Shown here: positions 47,000 to 55,152 of the stretch, piece after piece
Layout of the letters: every line of letters starts with the position of its first letter
Position numbering within the stretch: position 1 is the stretch's first letter
DNA from: Limimaricola sp964022235
GTDB lineage: Bacteria > Pseudomonadota > Alphaproteobacteria > Rhodobacterales > Rhodobacteraceae
Assembly (NCBI RefSeq): GCF_964022235.1
Contig: NZ_CAXHZL010000002.1
Span: 383,892-447,891 of the forward strand
DNA length: 64,000 nucleotides
Direction of reading: 5' to 3'
The notes under the pieces: model-generated
Seen by the model: only the letters and a program-made list of their open reading frames with translations
Database searches by the model: none
Told to the model about the DNA's origin: nothing
Translations under genes and position numbers: made by a program

Positions 47000-48075
47000 C
47001 AGCTCTTCTCCCGCGTCAGGTATCGCTGGATCAGCGAGATGGTCAGGACCATGAGGAACAGGACGACCGAGATAGTGGATCCACCGGAGATGTCTTGCTT
47101 GCCATAGCCACGCTCGACGGCCTGAAAGACGATGGTCTGGGTGCTGTCGAGCGGCCCGCCGCCGGTCATCACATCGATCTGCGCGAACAGCGCGAAGGCC
47201 TGCATGGTGATCACGATCAGGATCAGCACGGCGGTGTTCCGCAGGCCCGGCCATGTCACGTATCGAAAGGTCTGCCAGCGCGACGCACCTTCGATCTCGG
47301 CGGCCTCGTAGAGCGTCGGGCTGATCGTTTGCAGACCGGCGAGCCAGATCACCATGTGAAAGCCCACCGCCTGCCAGATCGACATCGCCATGATCGCCGG
47401 AAGGGCCGTGTCGGGATTGCCGAGCCAGTCGACCGGCTCGAAGGCCCCAAAGGTCAGGCCCGAGAGCATGTTGTTCAGAAGCCCGTCGTTGCCGTCGTAG
47501 ATGAAGCGCCACAACAGCGAGACCACGACGATCGAAACCACCACGGGCATGAAGTAGATCATGCGAAAGAGGTTGATGCCCCTGAGCCGCTGATTGATCA
47601 AAAGCGCGAGGCCGAGCGCCAGCGCCGCTTGCAACGGGGCTACGACGATCACGAATTTGAGCGTGTTGACCACGGCGGTCATGAACACCACGTCGCGCGC
47701 CAGCAGCACCAGCCGAACGTCGCCCCACTGCATGCTCTTCCATTCGCGCATCCCGTCGAGATGCGGATAGTCGGGGTTGTTCCGGGTGAAGTTGCGCAGC
47801 CGCGGATATTCGATCCCGCCGTCCTCGTCGCGCAGCACGGCGCCTGCGTCGTCGCGCTCGGGCTCGAGCGTGAGCACGCCCATGCCCATCAGCTGGCTGT
47901 AGTTGTCGAAGCCCACCCATTCGGTCGGATTGGGCGAAATGAGCCTTTGGTTGGTGAATGAAAGGCCGATGGCGAAGAAGAACGGCAAGACGATGAAGGT
48001 CGCGATCAGGCCGAAGCCGGGGATCGCCATCGCCCAGCCGGCGCGGTTCGACTGCGTCAGCTTGGATCGGGACAT
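46999..48075 (-). CDS. carbohydrate ABC transporter permease (MalF/UgpA type)
   Basis: This 358-residue permease has an EAA loop YEAAEIEGASRWQTFRYVTWPGL and FLVLP-like first helix. A charged periplasmic loop of about 60 residues (VLTLEPERDDAGAVLRDEDGG and on) lies between the first two helices. That loop makes it longer than the average family member and recalls the P2 loop of MalF-type proteins. It is followed immediately by the second permease. Confidence 0.9.
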   Translation of the reverse strand: MSRSKLTQSNRAGWAMAIPGFGLIATFIVLPFFFAIGLSFTNQRLISPNPTEWVGFDNYSQLMGMGVLTLEPERDDAGAVLRDEDGGIEYPRLRNFTRNNPDYPHLDGMREWKSMQWGDVRLVLLARDVVFMTAVVNTLKFVIVVAPLQAALALGLALLINQRLRGINLFRMIYFMPVVVSIVVVSLLWRFIYDGNDGLLNNMLSGLTFGAFEPVDWLGNPDTALPAIMAMSIWQAVGFHMVIWLAGLQTISPTLYEAAEIEGASRWQTFRYVTWPGLRNTAVLILIVITMQAFALFAQIDVMTGGGPLDSTQTIVFQAVERGYGKQDISGGSTISVVLFLMVLTISLIQRYLTREKS

Positions 48076-48098
48076 GTCAGGGGCCTCCTGGTGAAGGT

Positions 48099-48128
48099 CC
48101 GGCCCTCTCTCGTGAGGAAGGGGGCCGG
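48099..48128 (-). promoter_or_regulatory. intercistronic hairpin after the binding-protein gene
   Basis: CCGGCCC (48099-48105) and GGGCCGG (48122-48128) form a 7-bp stem in the gap between the solute-binding-protein gene and the first permease gene. Such hairpins commonly protect the upstream mRNA so the binding protein is made in excess; here that is inferred from position. Confidence 0.5.
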
Positions 48129-48137
48129 AGAGGAGGA

Positions 48138-49397
48138 TCAGTGGCCGTAGCCGGAGTTGCGCTCGATGTCGGCATCGATCTCGTCGACGGCCGCGTCGAG
48201 CGTGTCGATCACATCGGCCCCGTTGGCGATGTCGGCCAGCGCCTTCTCGAACACCTTGGCGGCGACGACATAGCCTGGCGTCACCGGGCGCAGCGTGCCC
48301 TGTGCTTCGGACAGCTCGTAGAACCCGGCCATCGGGCCGCCATCCTTGTAGTTTTCGGTCATCTCGGCCGAGGCGGTGGTCGGCGGGATCAGACCGATGC
48401 CGTTGGAGAAGTCGGCAAGGTACTCGTCATTGAGCGCGAACTCGATGAACTGCGACGCGCCTTCGGGATGCCCGGAAGTCGCCGAGACGCCGAACTGCCA
48501 GCTCGCGGCGCCGATCTTGGGGCCGTTGCCGAAATCGGGCGCGGGCAGGAACAGCGTGTCATCGCCGTGCTCTTCGAGAATGTTCATCGCGGCCCAGTTG
48601 CCGTTCCAGCTGATCGCGTATTTGCCTTCGGCAAAGCCGTTCTCGCGGTCGGCGGGGTCTTGGCTGGTGCCGGGGGCGAGGTCGCGCTCGAACAGCGACT
48701 GCCACCATTCGCCGAACTCGATGGCCGCGTCGCCGTTCAGAACGCCATCTGCAGTGGCATAGGTCTCGCGGTCGACGATGTCGCCGCCAAAGCTCTGCAG
48801 GAAGGGCGAGAAGGCATAGGGGTACCACTCGCCCGTCCAGGCCATGCCGAGATCGAGCGGATAATCGAAATCGCCGCTCTCCTTCAGCGTCACCAGCGCC
48901 GCGTCGAACTCCTCGCCGGTCCAGGGCTTTTCGAGCGTCGGGATGCGGATGCCGTGCTCTTCGAGAATGCTGCGGCGCGACACCATCGCCACGGCGGCGT
49001 CCCACAGGCCGATGGAATAGAGCTTGCCGTCCCACTCGCCCTTGGTGCCGGGCAGGTACTCGGCGATCTTCGCCTCGTCGATCTGCAGCGGCTGCAGATA
49101 GCCCGACCAGGCCCAGTTGGGCATCACGGGGCCGTCGACATCCATGATGTCTGGCAGGTTTCCGGCGAGGGCGGCGGCGATGACGCTGTCGTTGTAGCTG
49201 CCTTGCGGGAAGCTCTGCAGCACCACGTTCCAGTCGTCCTGGCTCTCGTTGAAGTCCAAGACGATGCGGTTGATGATCTCGCTTTCGACCTCGTTGCCGG
49301 CCCCGTGATACCACATGGACAGCTCGGTCTGTGCAGATGCGCCGGTGGCGATGGCCGAGGCGATGATCGTGCCCGCAAGAAGCTTGGTGTAGGTCAT
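48138..49397 (-). CDS. extracellular sugar-binding protein of the ABC transporter
   Basis: This 419-residue periplasmic protein has a signal peptide ending at SAQTELS (cleavage probably after the Ala of ATGASA). It shows the family-1 solute-binding fold, with LSMWYHGAGNEVE at the N-terminus and the EGKYAISWNGNWAA block. Ligand is unknown; the neighbouring GH-J-like enzyme points to a fructose-containing oligosaccharide. It follows the LacI gene by 25 bp. Confidence 0.92.
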   Translation of the reverse strand: MTYTKLLAGTIIASAIATGASAQTELSMWYHGAGNEVESEIINRIVLDFNESQDDWNVVLQSFPQGSYNDSVIAAALAGNLPDIMDVDGPVMPNWAWSGYLQPLQIDEAKIAEYLPGTKGEWDGKLYSIGLWDAAVAMVSRRSILEEHGIRIPTLEKPWTGEEFDAALVTLKESGDFDYPLDLGMAWTGEWYPYAFSPFLQSFGGDIVDRETYATADGVLNGDAAIEFGEWWQSLFERDLAPGTSQDPADRENGFAEGKYAISWNGNWAAMNILEEHGDDTLFLPAPDFGNGPKIGAASWQFGVSATSGHPEGASQFIEFALNDEYLADFSNGIGLIPPTTASAEMTENYKDGGPMAGFYELSEAQGTLRPVTPGYVVAAKVFEKALADIANGADVIDTLDAAVDEIDADIERNSGYGH

Positions 49398-49422
49398 TCT
49401 GGGTCTCCTCCCCTTTAGAATG

Positions 49423-50454
49423 TCAGTGTTCCGTCACCGAGGCGCGCCAGCGCACCGGCCCGGAAATCAGCTCGGGGGCCTCTTCCCCCGTCTCGCCGCG
49501 GATCAGCGCCAAGAGACGGCGCGCCGCCGCCTCACCGATGCCGCGATAGTTCAGGTCCACCGTGGTGAGCGGCGGATAAAGCGTCTCGGAAATGATGCGG
49601 TAATCGTCGTAGCCCGCGATCGAGATCTGCTCGGGCACTTTCACACCGCGCGTGCGCAGGATGCCGTAGACCCGCATCGCCAGCTCGTCGTTGCCACAGC
49701 AGATGACGCTCGGCGGCTCTGGCAGCGCCAACAACCGATCGAGCCCGTCGGTCAGAAGCTCCACCTTGCCGCTACCGATGTCCGCGAAACCGAGAGTGAC
49801 CAGCGCCGGGTCAAAGTCGATTCCGGCAGCGTCGAGCGCTTCGCGGTAGCCCTGACCGCGCAGGCCGGTGGCGATCAACCCGTCGGGCAGTGTCAGATAG
49901 GCGATGCGGCGATGCCCCGCCGCGACCAACCGCTCGACCAGCGCGCGCTGGCCCGCCTTGTCGTCGGGCAGGATCGCGGGGTGACCGGCGCGGTCGAAAC
50001 AGTTGGCGAGCACGAGCGGCACGCCCCCCGTTTCGGGCAGATCGACCTGCTGGTGCGAGTCCGCCACGTAAATCAGCCCTTCGACCTGATGCTGCGCGAA
50101 AGTCGCGACCAGATCGGGCACGCGGTCGGCGCGGCCGCCGGTGTCGGCGATCATCAGGGTCATCCCGGCTTCGGCCACGACCCTCTGGATCGCCTGCACG
50201 ATGAACAGGTCCGGCAGGCCCTGAGGCTGCCCGTCGCTACCGCGCGAGATCGCGCCGGTGATCAACCCGACGAGCCCCGAGCGGTTGGAGCGCATCATCC
50301 GCGCCGCGTTGGAGGGTCGGTAGCCGAGCGCCGCGATGGCGGCCTCGACGGCGGCGCGGGTCTTGGCCCCCACCGGCGCGTCCTTGTTGATGACCCGGCT
50401 GACGGTCTTGGGCGACACACCGGCGCTGCGTGCGACGTCGTAGATCGTGGCCAT
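49423..50454 (-). CDS. LacI family transcriptional regulator of the sugar operon
   Basis: This 343-residue regulator has the LacI helix-turn-helix ATIYDVARSAGVSPKTVSRV at residues 2-21, a hinge region (NAARMMRSNRSGLVGLI) and a periplasmic-binding-protein-like effector domain (CGNDELAMRVYGILR, SIAGYDDY). It heads the operon it presumably controls. A tandem palindrome typical of LacI operators lies 72-105 bp upstream of its start codon. The ATG at 50454 was chosen because the HTH begins there. Confidence 0.93.
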   Translation of the reverse strand: MATIYDVARSAGVSPKTVSRVINKDAPVGAKTRAAVEAAIAALGYRPSNAARMMRSNRSGLVGLITGAISRGSDGQPQGLPDLFIVQAIQRVVAEAGMTLMIADTGGRADRVPDLVATFAQHQVEGLIYVADSHQQVDLPETGGVPLVLANCFDRAGHPAILPDDKAGQRALVERLVAAGHRRIAYLTLPDGLIATGLRGQGYREALDAAGIDFDPALVTLGFADIGSGKVELLTDGLDRLLALPEPPSVICCGNDELAMRVYGILRTRGVKVPEQISIAGYDDYRIISETLYPPLTTVDLNYRGIGEAAARRLLALIRGETGEEAPELISGPVRWRASVTEH

Positions 50455-50525
50455 ACCGTCCCCTCCCCTTGCCGAACGCGCCTCTCGGGGCACGTCCGCC
50501 TCCTCGTCTCCACTCAAGGCATCAG

Positions 50526-50559
50526 CTATGACACCGATGTCATGACACCGATGTCATAG
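50526..50559. promoter_or_regulatory. tandem palindromic LacI-type operator
   Basis: Two copies of ATGACA-CCGA-TGTCAT sit 14 bp apart, sharing the central AT, so the whole 34 bp is bounded by CTATGACA and TGTCATAG. A central CG is usual for LacI-family sites. It overlaps the -10 of the proposed promoter, fitting autorepression of the whole operon. Confidence 0.75.
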
Positions 50560-50582
50560 AAAGCTTTCGGCATTTGAGTCAA
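50553..50582 (-). promoter_or_regulatory. promoter of the lacI-type regulator and sugar uptake operon
   Basis: On the minus strand TTGACT (50582-50577) is followed after 18 bp by TATGAC (50558-50553). The -10 lies within the outer half-site of the operator, so repressor binding would block RNA polymerase. Confidence 0.6.
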
Positions 50583-50793
50583 GCTGGATTTGCTTGGTAC
50601 CATTTGAGGCACCGCCTTGAAACGCGGGATGCCTGTGCCGTCGCGCAATGGCGACTACAACAGATTTCCCTCCTGCATGCCGGACTTGGGGACGAGAATT
50701 CTCAACAGTCGCAAGCCGTTTGCACAGCTTGTCTGATTGGCGAACCGGGCCATCTGACGATGGCACCCTGCTTGGTTTGTCAAAGAGGCTTCG

Positions 50794-50934
50794 ATGAAAG
50801 CGCGCAAGAAGGCCGACCTACCAACCAAGATCTGCGCCTGCTGCGCCCGGCCCTTTGCGTGGCGCAAGAAATGGGAGCGTGACTGGCCATCCGTGCGTTA
50901 TTGCTCCGAGCGATGCCGCCGACAGGCGCGCTGA
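50794..50934 (+). CDS. DUF2256 family small cysteine protein
   Basis: This 46-residue protein has the DUF2256 pattern: basic N-terminus (MKARKKADLP), KICACCARPFAWRKKWERDW and YCSERCRR. The four spaced cysteines (CxxC-like plus CxxxC) suggest a bound metal. No function is established for the family. A GAGGC sequence lies 6 bp upstream of the ATG. Confidence 0.8.
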   Translation: MKARKKADLPTKICACCARPFAWRKKWERDWPSVRYCSERCRRQAR

Positions 50935-51352
50935 ACAGGCGTTGGGGGTCTGTGACCTCCTATCTGGTCGTCACTTGCCCCACGGCTGAGGCCCCCTCGA
51001 AAATGCCGCAGCAGGAGACAAGTTTCGCCCCGATCGACGGGCAAGCTCAAAGAGCGGACCACCGACCCACAAGGCTGCATCGAGATCGACCAGAACGACC
51101 AAACCTTCATCAAGGCCCACGCCCGATGCGCTGAGGTCGAACCGAACGACGAAAACCGAACGCGCAGCTTCGATCCCGACGGCAATCTCATGTCGCGACC
51201 TGTCGAACCGGACACGGTAGGAAGAGGCTCGAAAGGGGCGGCTCAGCCCGAGAACGCGGACCGCGGCGATGACGGTCCCGATGGGACCGGGGTCGAGCAC
51301 GACGCCAAGAACTGTCAACGCCCGGCTTGGGGCCACGCAAAGGATATACGAG
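50935..51352. other. 418-bp stretch without a confident gene; possible frameshifted remnant on + strand
   Basis: No intact gene is convincing. One + strand frame from about 51040 to 51310 has high-GC third positions and reads KERTTDPQGCIEIDQNDQTF and onward. A different frame just upstream (MPQQETSFAPIDG, from about 51003) appears to join it if a base were changed. This looks like a broken gene of unknown family, but evidence is weak. Confidence 0.25.
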
Positions 51353-51847
51353 ATGGCTATCTACGATCTCATTCGCTGCCGCATGACACTGCCGCCCGAA
51401 GTGGCCGGGGTTTCCGAATGGCGCACCGAGGATCTGGGGATTGGCTATCAGACCATCGAGATCGACGCCGAGGGCCGCTTGCGACGGTTTCATCTCGAAC
51501 GACGCTTGCACAGCGGGCACCCTGCGCGTCCGGCGCTGCTCGATCCCGGCTACCACGACTGGCTCCGGGATTGGACCACGCTTGAGACATGCTCCTACGG
51601 CGCCTTGACCTATAGCGGCCCTCTGCGCCTTGCCGGCCGGGATGCTTCAGATGCCGAATGGGTAATCGAAGCGCAGGTCGCCGCAGGTCGGTGCCGAGAG
51701 TTCAAGCTGCGGACCCGCCCCTCTTCACACGGCATGCCGGATCATATGTGCCTATCCGCTTCAGCCACGATCACTCCGAAGAAAGACAGCGGTCTCCATC
51801 ATCGCCGGTTCATCGGAGATATTTCCGCGGGGCCATACGCGGCGTAG
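51353..51847 (+). CDS. hypothetical protein, phage/plasmid-type (IYDLIRC... family)
   Basis: This 164-residue protein starts with MAIYDLIRCRMTLPPEVAG, then WRTEDLGIGYQTIEIDAEGR. It recalls short phage- or plasmid-borne proteins beginning (M)YDYIRCEYPLP and having a KDLD...YxIxxDGRL segment (recollection). AAGGA lies 8 bp before the ATG. The C-terminal third is Ser/His-rich and less convincing. No function is known. Confidence 0.5.
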   Translation: MAIYDLIRCRMTLPPEVAGVSEWRTEDLGIGYQTIEIDAEGRLRRFHLERRLHSGHPARPALLDPGYHDWLRDWTTLETCSYGALTYSGPLRLAGRDASDAEWVIEAQVAAGRCREFKLRTRPSSHGMPDHMCLSASATITPKKDSGLHHRRFIGDISAGPYAA

Positions 51848-51967
51848 AGCTCCCAGTCTTCAACACCCCGACGGGGTTTCAACCTGAGATTGCGCCGGGA
51901 AACAGGCGCGACCGAAACGCGGTGATCCGCAGATCTCGGTCGCGCCCGGCTCGATCGCTATCGGGGC

Positions 51968-52459
51968 TCAGTCGCTCAGAGTCAGGCGCGCCAGTTGCCA
52001 GATGCTGCGCGCCTCGACCTCTTCGCTGCGATAGGCCGGGTCGCTGTCATAGGGATAGATGATCCAGTAAGGGCCCATCTCGTCATCGGCGAGCGGCGCT
52101 CCGTCCATCTGATAGGCGACGATCGGGCCATCGGCGACGGCATCGGACGCCGGAATCTCGACCTCGTATCCATCGCGGGCGGCTGCATGGATGACCTTGC
52201 CCTCAATGCTCTGCTCTGCGAGCAGATCGGCAAGCGTCACACCGGTAAAGCGATGCACGCCATCGGTCCAGACGGTGCTCGTCTCGAACTCGGTGACCGG
52301 CATGGCCTTCAGCGCTTCGAGATCGAATTGCGTGTCCGTCTCACCCGCTTGCCCCGCCAAGGTGAGGATGCCCATGTCGACGGGTGCATCTTGTGCGATC
52401 AAAGGACTTGCGAGGGTCAGGGAGAGACAGACAGCAGTCAGAAAGCGGGAACGGAGCAT
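51968..52459 (-). CDS. exported molybdopterin-dependent oxidoreductase-like small protein
   Basis: This 163-residue protein has a signal peptide (MLRSRFLTAVCLSLTLASPLIAQ) and a body resembling the sulfite-oxidase-type molybdopterin-binding fold in reduced form: FDLEALKAMPVTEFET, FTGVTLADLL, GPIVAYQMDGAPLADDEMGPYWIIYP. The cofactor-ligating cysteine region is not evident, so it may be a degenerate or cofactor-free member. No neighbour suggests a partner. Confidence 0.65.
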   Translation of the reverse strand: MLRSRFLTAVCLSLTLASPLIAQDAPVDMGILTLAGQAGETDTQFDLEALKAMPVTEFETSTVWTDGVHRFTGVTLADLLAEQSIEGKVIHAAARDGYEVEIPASDAVADGPIVAYQMDGAPLADDEMGPYWIIYPYDSDPAYRSEEVEARSIWQLARLTLSD

Positions 52460-52612
52460 GGGAGAACCCTTGAATTGGCCATAATTCCGGCATTGAACAC
52501 GCAAAGCGTGTTATGGGCAAACACCATCTGCGTCATCGCACTGAACGCGAAGAGGGTAAGGAGTTCCTCGATCTTTGGACAGAATCTGACGAGTTAAACT
52601 CTGGGTAAATTG

Positions 52613-52969
52613 CTAGCCTCCTAGAAGCGCCAGCAAAGGCAAAGGCATCAATGCAGTGGCCAGCCCTGTCCAACTGCTGCCGTCAGATGGCGCCTGCACC
52701 TCTTGCGCCTCCTCCTGTGAATCATGTTCTTCGATATCGTCGATGGAAGATGCTCCCCCCGCATCGAACGCTTCATCGGCTTCCCACGCGTCCACGGCTG
52801 TTTCAGGTGGATAGATATCGTAAATCGCGGCCAAAGCCTCGGTCGGGACGATATCGCGGATGATGACCTGCATGATTTCGCGAGGCTTCAGCTCACACGC
52901 GATCATCATGTCACGCAAGACCTCGGCCTCCAGATCGTCATTCACGGTATCCCGCGCCGAGCGATCCAT
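52613..52969 (-). CDS. hypothetical protein
   Basis: This 118-residue acidic protein is not recognised. The N-terminal half is helical (LEAEVLRDMMIACELKPREI), the middle is rich in Asp/Glu/Ser, and the C-terminus is a short hydrophobic run (LATALMPLPLLALLGG). It lies 18 bp downstream of another small hypothetical gene on the same strand, so they probably form a two-gene operon. Confidence 0.45.
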   Translation of the reverse strand: MDRSARDTVNDDLEAEVLRDMMIACELKPREIMQVIIRDIVPTEALAAIYDIYPPETAVDAWEADEAFDAGGASSIDDIEEHDSQEEAQEVQAPSDGSSWTGLATALMPLPLLALLGG

Positions 52970-52987
52970 GTCCGCGGATCCCGCATC

Positions 52988-53221
52988 TTATTCGAGCACG
53001 GAAATCTCGATCGCCCCGGCATCTTCGAGCAGAACCGAGAGATCGATCTCTGTAGTGACCGGCGTGTCCGCCTTCGACAAGACATAGAGCAAGATCTCGC
53101 CCTCGCCCCAAAAGGCATGAACGTCGATCGCGCCCGCACTCAGCTCCGTTTCATCGGGATCGTTCCGGGCCAGATCAATGATGCTCTTGCCCGGAAGGTG
53201 ATGCGACAGCATCGAGCCCAT
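52988..53221 (-). CDS. hypothetical protein
   Basis: This 77-residue protein is not recognised. It reads as alternating strands (IDVHAFWGEGEILLYVLSK, VTTEIDLSVLLEDAG), possibly a small beta domain. The ATG at 53221 was used; an upstream TTG frame exists. It pairs with the downstream 118-residue gene. Confidence 0.4.
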   Translation of the reverse strand: MGSMLSHHLPGKSIIDLARNDPDETELSAGAIDVHAFWGEGEILLYVLSKADTPVTTEIDLSVLLEDAGAIEISVLE

Positions 53222-53356
53222 TCTTACGATGATGCGCGTCGCCAAGTTCGCGCGTGAAGCAAAGGGCGCGATGGTGCGACCGACCCTCAGAGGACATCAG
53301 TGCGTTGCGCAGCGGAAGTCCGGAATACGCGCTCATAGTGCTCTGAATACTTTTGG

Positions 53357-53378
53357 GGCCGGGCCTTGTAGCCCGGCC
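53357..53378. promoter_or_regulatory. perfect 8-bp hairpin upstream of the second antiporter gene
   Basis: GGCCGGGC and GCCCGGCC flank a 6-nt loop, 55 bp before the TTG start of the antiporter. No T-tract follows on either strand, so it could be a leader element or the end of an upstream transcript. Confidence 0.35.
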
Positions 53379-53433
53379 GTTGCAGTCGCCATCTTCTCTT
53401 GGGGCCGATCAACAGCCCTCGAGGGATATTTCA

Positions 53434-54354
53434 TTGGACTACATTTACGTTGTTGCCGGGCTACTGGGGCTTTTCTTCGGCGGTGAGGCGCTTGTGCGAG
53501 GCAGTGTCGGGATCGCTCGGCGCATGGCGATACCGCCTCTGCTCATCGGCCTGACAGTGGTGGGCTTCGGGACATCCACCCCCGAACTTCTGGTCTCTGT
53601 CGAAGCTGCGTGGCGCGGCGTGCCGGACATTGCCATCGGCAACATCGTCGGCTCGAACATCGCGAACATCCTCCTGATCGTGGGCCTTACCTCTCTCGTT
53701 TGGCCAATCCGCGTATCGGGTGCGTCGCTTCGGCGGGACACGGCCGTCATGGTCGTGGCAGCGGTTGCGTTGGTGCCGATCTTCGCGATGGGCGAAATCG
53801 GACGGCTGCCGGGCTTTCTGTTGGTTGCCGCGCTCGCGGGCTATCTGACTTGGGCCTATGGCCAGTCCGGCGATGCCGGGGCCGAAGACGCCGACATGCC
53901 AGCGCCTGCCTCGTCGCTCGTGTCCGGCCTCTGGATTGTTGCCGGATTGATCGCCCTGATGTTTGGTGCCCGGTTTCTGGTGGACGGCGCTGCCTCCATC
54001 GCGCGGGGCTTTGGCGTCTCGGAAGCCTTCATCGGCCTGACAATTGTGGCAGTAGGCACATCCCTGCCTGAACTTGCGACCTCCGTGATCGCCGCTTTTC
54101 GCCGGCAGTCGGAGATCGCCATCGGCAACATCGTCGGCTCCAACATCTTCAACGTTCTGGGCATCCTTGGCGTCACGGCATTGATCGCGCCAGTGCCTGT
54201 CGCCGACAGGTTCCTGACCTTCGACCTGCCTGTCATGATCATAGCCTCGCTGATCCTGACGGGTCTGCTTCTGACGCGCCCGATCATCGGACGGGGAACC
54301 GGATTTGCCGTGCTGGCCGCCTATGCTGCGTATGTGTGGGCCGCCCAGGGATGA
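53434..54354 (+). CDS. calcium/sodium antiporter, CaCA superfamily (second copy)
   Basis: This 306-residue protein is a paralogue of the one at 12767-13708, with GTSTPELLVS/GNIVGSNIANI and GTSLPELATS/GNIVGSNIFN repeats and about ten helices. The best start is a TTG at 53434 (GAGGG 8 bp upstream, reading LDYIYVVAGL); no ATG fits the homology. It lies in accessory DNA rather than an operon with peptidase and SDR genes, so it may be laterally acquired or a duplicate. Confidence 0.88.
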   Translation: MDYIYVVAGLLGLFFGGEALVRGSVGIARRMAIPPLLIGLTVVGFGTSTPELLVSVEAAWRGVPDIAIGNIVGSNIANILLIVGLTSLVWPIRVSGASLRRDTAVMVVAAVALVPIFAMGEIGRLPGFLLVAALAGYLTWAYGQSGDAGAEDADMPAPASSLVSGLWIVAGLIALMFGARFLVDGAASIARGFGVSEAFIGLTIVAVGTSLPELATSVIAAFRRQSEIAIGNIVGSNIFNVLGILGVTALIAPVPVADRFLTFDLPVMIIASLILTGLLLTRPIIGRGTGFAVLAAYAAYVWAAQG

Positions 54355-54417
54355 CAGGTGAGGGCATACAGAGGTTGCGCCTATTGGCGCCCAGGTGCTG
54401 TTGGTCGGTGACAACTG

Positions 54418-55152
54418 ATGGGTAAAATTCCGACCTCCCGCATCGACAAACTCCTGTCCTCGATGGGCTATGGTTCGCGTAGCGAAATTGCGCGAATGGC
54501 CAAGCGTGGCGGTATCACTCTGGACGCGGCCAACCTCCGGGACGTCACCAAGCGCGTCCCTATCACTCCAGATTTGTCGGCCCGCGTTGAGATCGACGGC
54601 GAGGCGCTCGATCCCGTCGCTGGCATCGTCATCCTTATGAACAAGCCTTTGGGCATGACCTGTTCGCACAAGGAGGACGGTTCATTGGTTTATGACATCC
54701 TGCCCGAGCGTTGGAACCGACGTGCTCCGGCGATTTCGACCATAGGCCGTTTGGACAAGCAGACCTCGGGTCTTCTGTTGCTGACCGATGATGGCGGTCT
54801 GCTGCACCGTATCATCAGCCCCAAGCGCCACGTCACGAAGATCTATCGCGCCAAGCTGGCCCGCCCGCTCGATGGCACCGAAGGGGACCTGTTTGCCTCG
54901 GGTCAAGTGATGTTGGAGGGCGAGGATAGACCGCTGGCTCCTGCGGAACTGCAAGTGGTCTCGGAAACTGAAGCACTGCTCAGTGTTACCGAAGGCCGAT
55001 ACCACCAAGTGCGCCGCATGTTTGCTGCTACCGGCAATCGGGTCGAGAAACTGCATCGTGAGCGTATAGGCGGTCTGTCATTGCCTGATGACATGGCTCC
55101 CGGTGAGTGGAAGCTGTTGTGCGAAGAAGAGGTCGCCTTGATCTTTAGGTAG
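54418..55152 (+). CDS. RsuA/RluB/E/F family rRNA pseudouridine synthase
   Basis: This 244-residue enzyme has an N-terminal S4-like RNA-binding region (RIDKLLSSMGYGSRSEI), the catalytic aspartate block GRLDKQTSGLLLLT, NKPLGMTCS and the C-terminal EGRYHQVRRMFAATGN. It isomerises a uridine in rRNA; the closest named relative appears to be RsuA (16S U516), but the exact site is uncertain. Confidence 0.9.
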   Translation: MGKIPTSRIDKLLSSMGYGSRSEIARMAKRGGITLDAANLRDVTKRVPITPDLSARVEIDGEALDPVAGIVILMNKPLGMTCSHKEDGSLVYDILPERWNRRAPAISTIGRLDKQTSGLLLLTDDGGLLHRIISPKRHVTKIYRAKLARPLDGTEGDLFASGQVMLEGEDRPLAPAELQVVSETEALLSVTEGRYHQVRRMFAATGNRVEKLHRERIGGLSLPDDMAPGEWKLLCEEEVALIFR

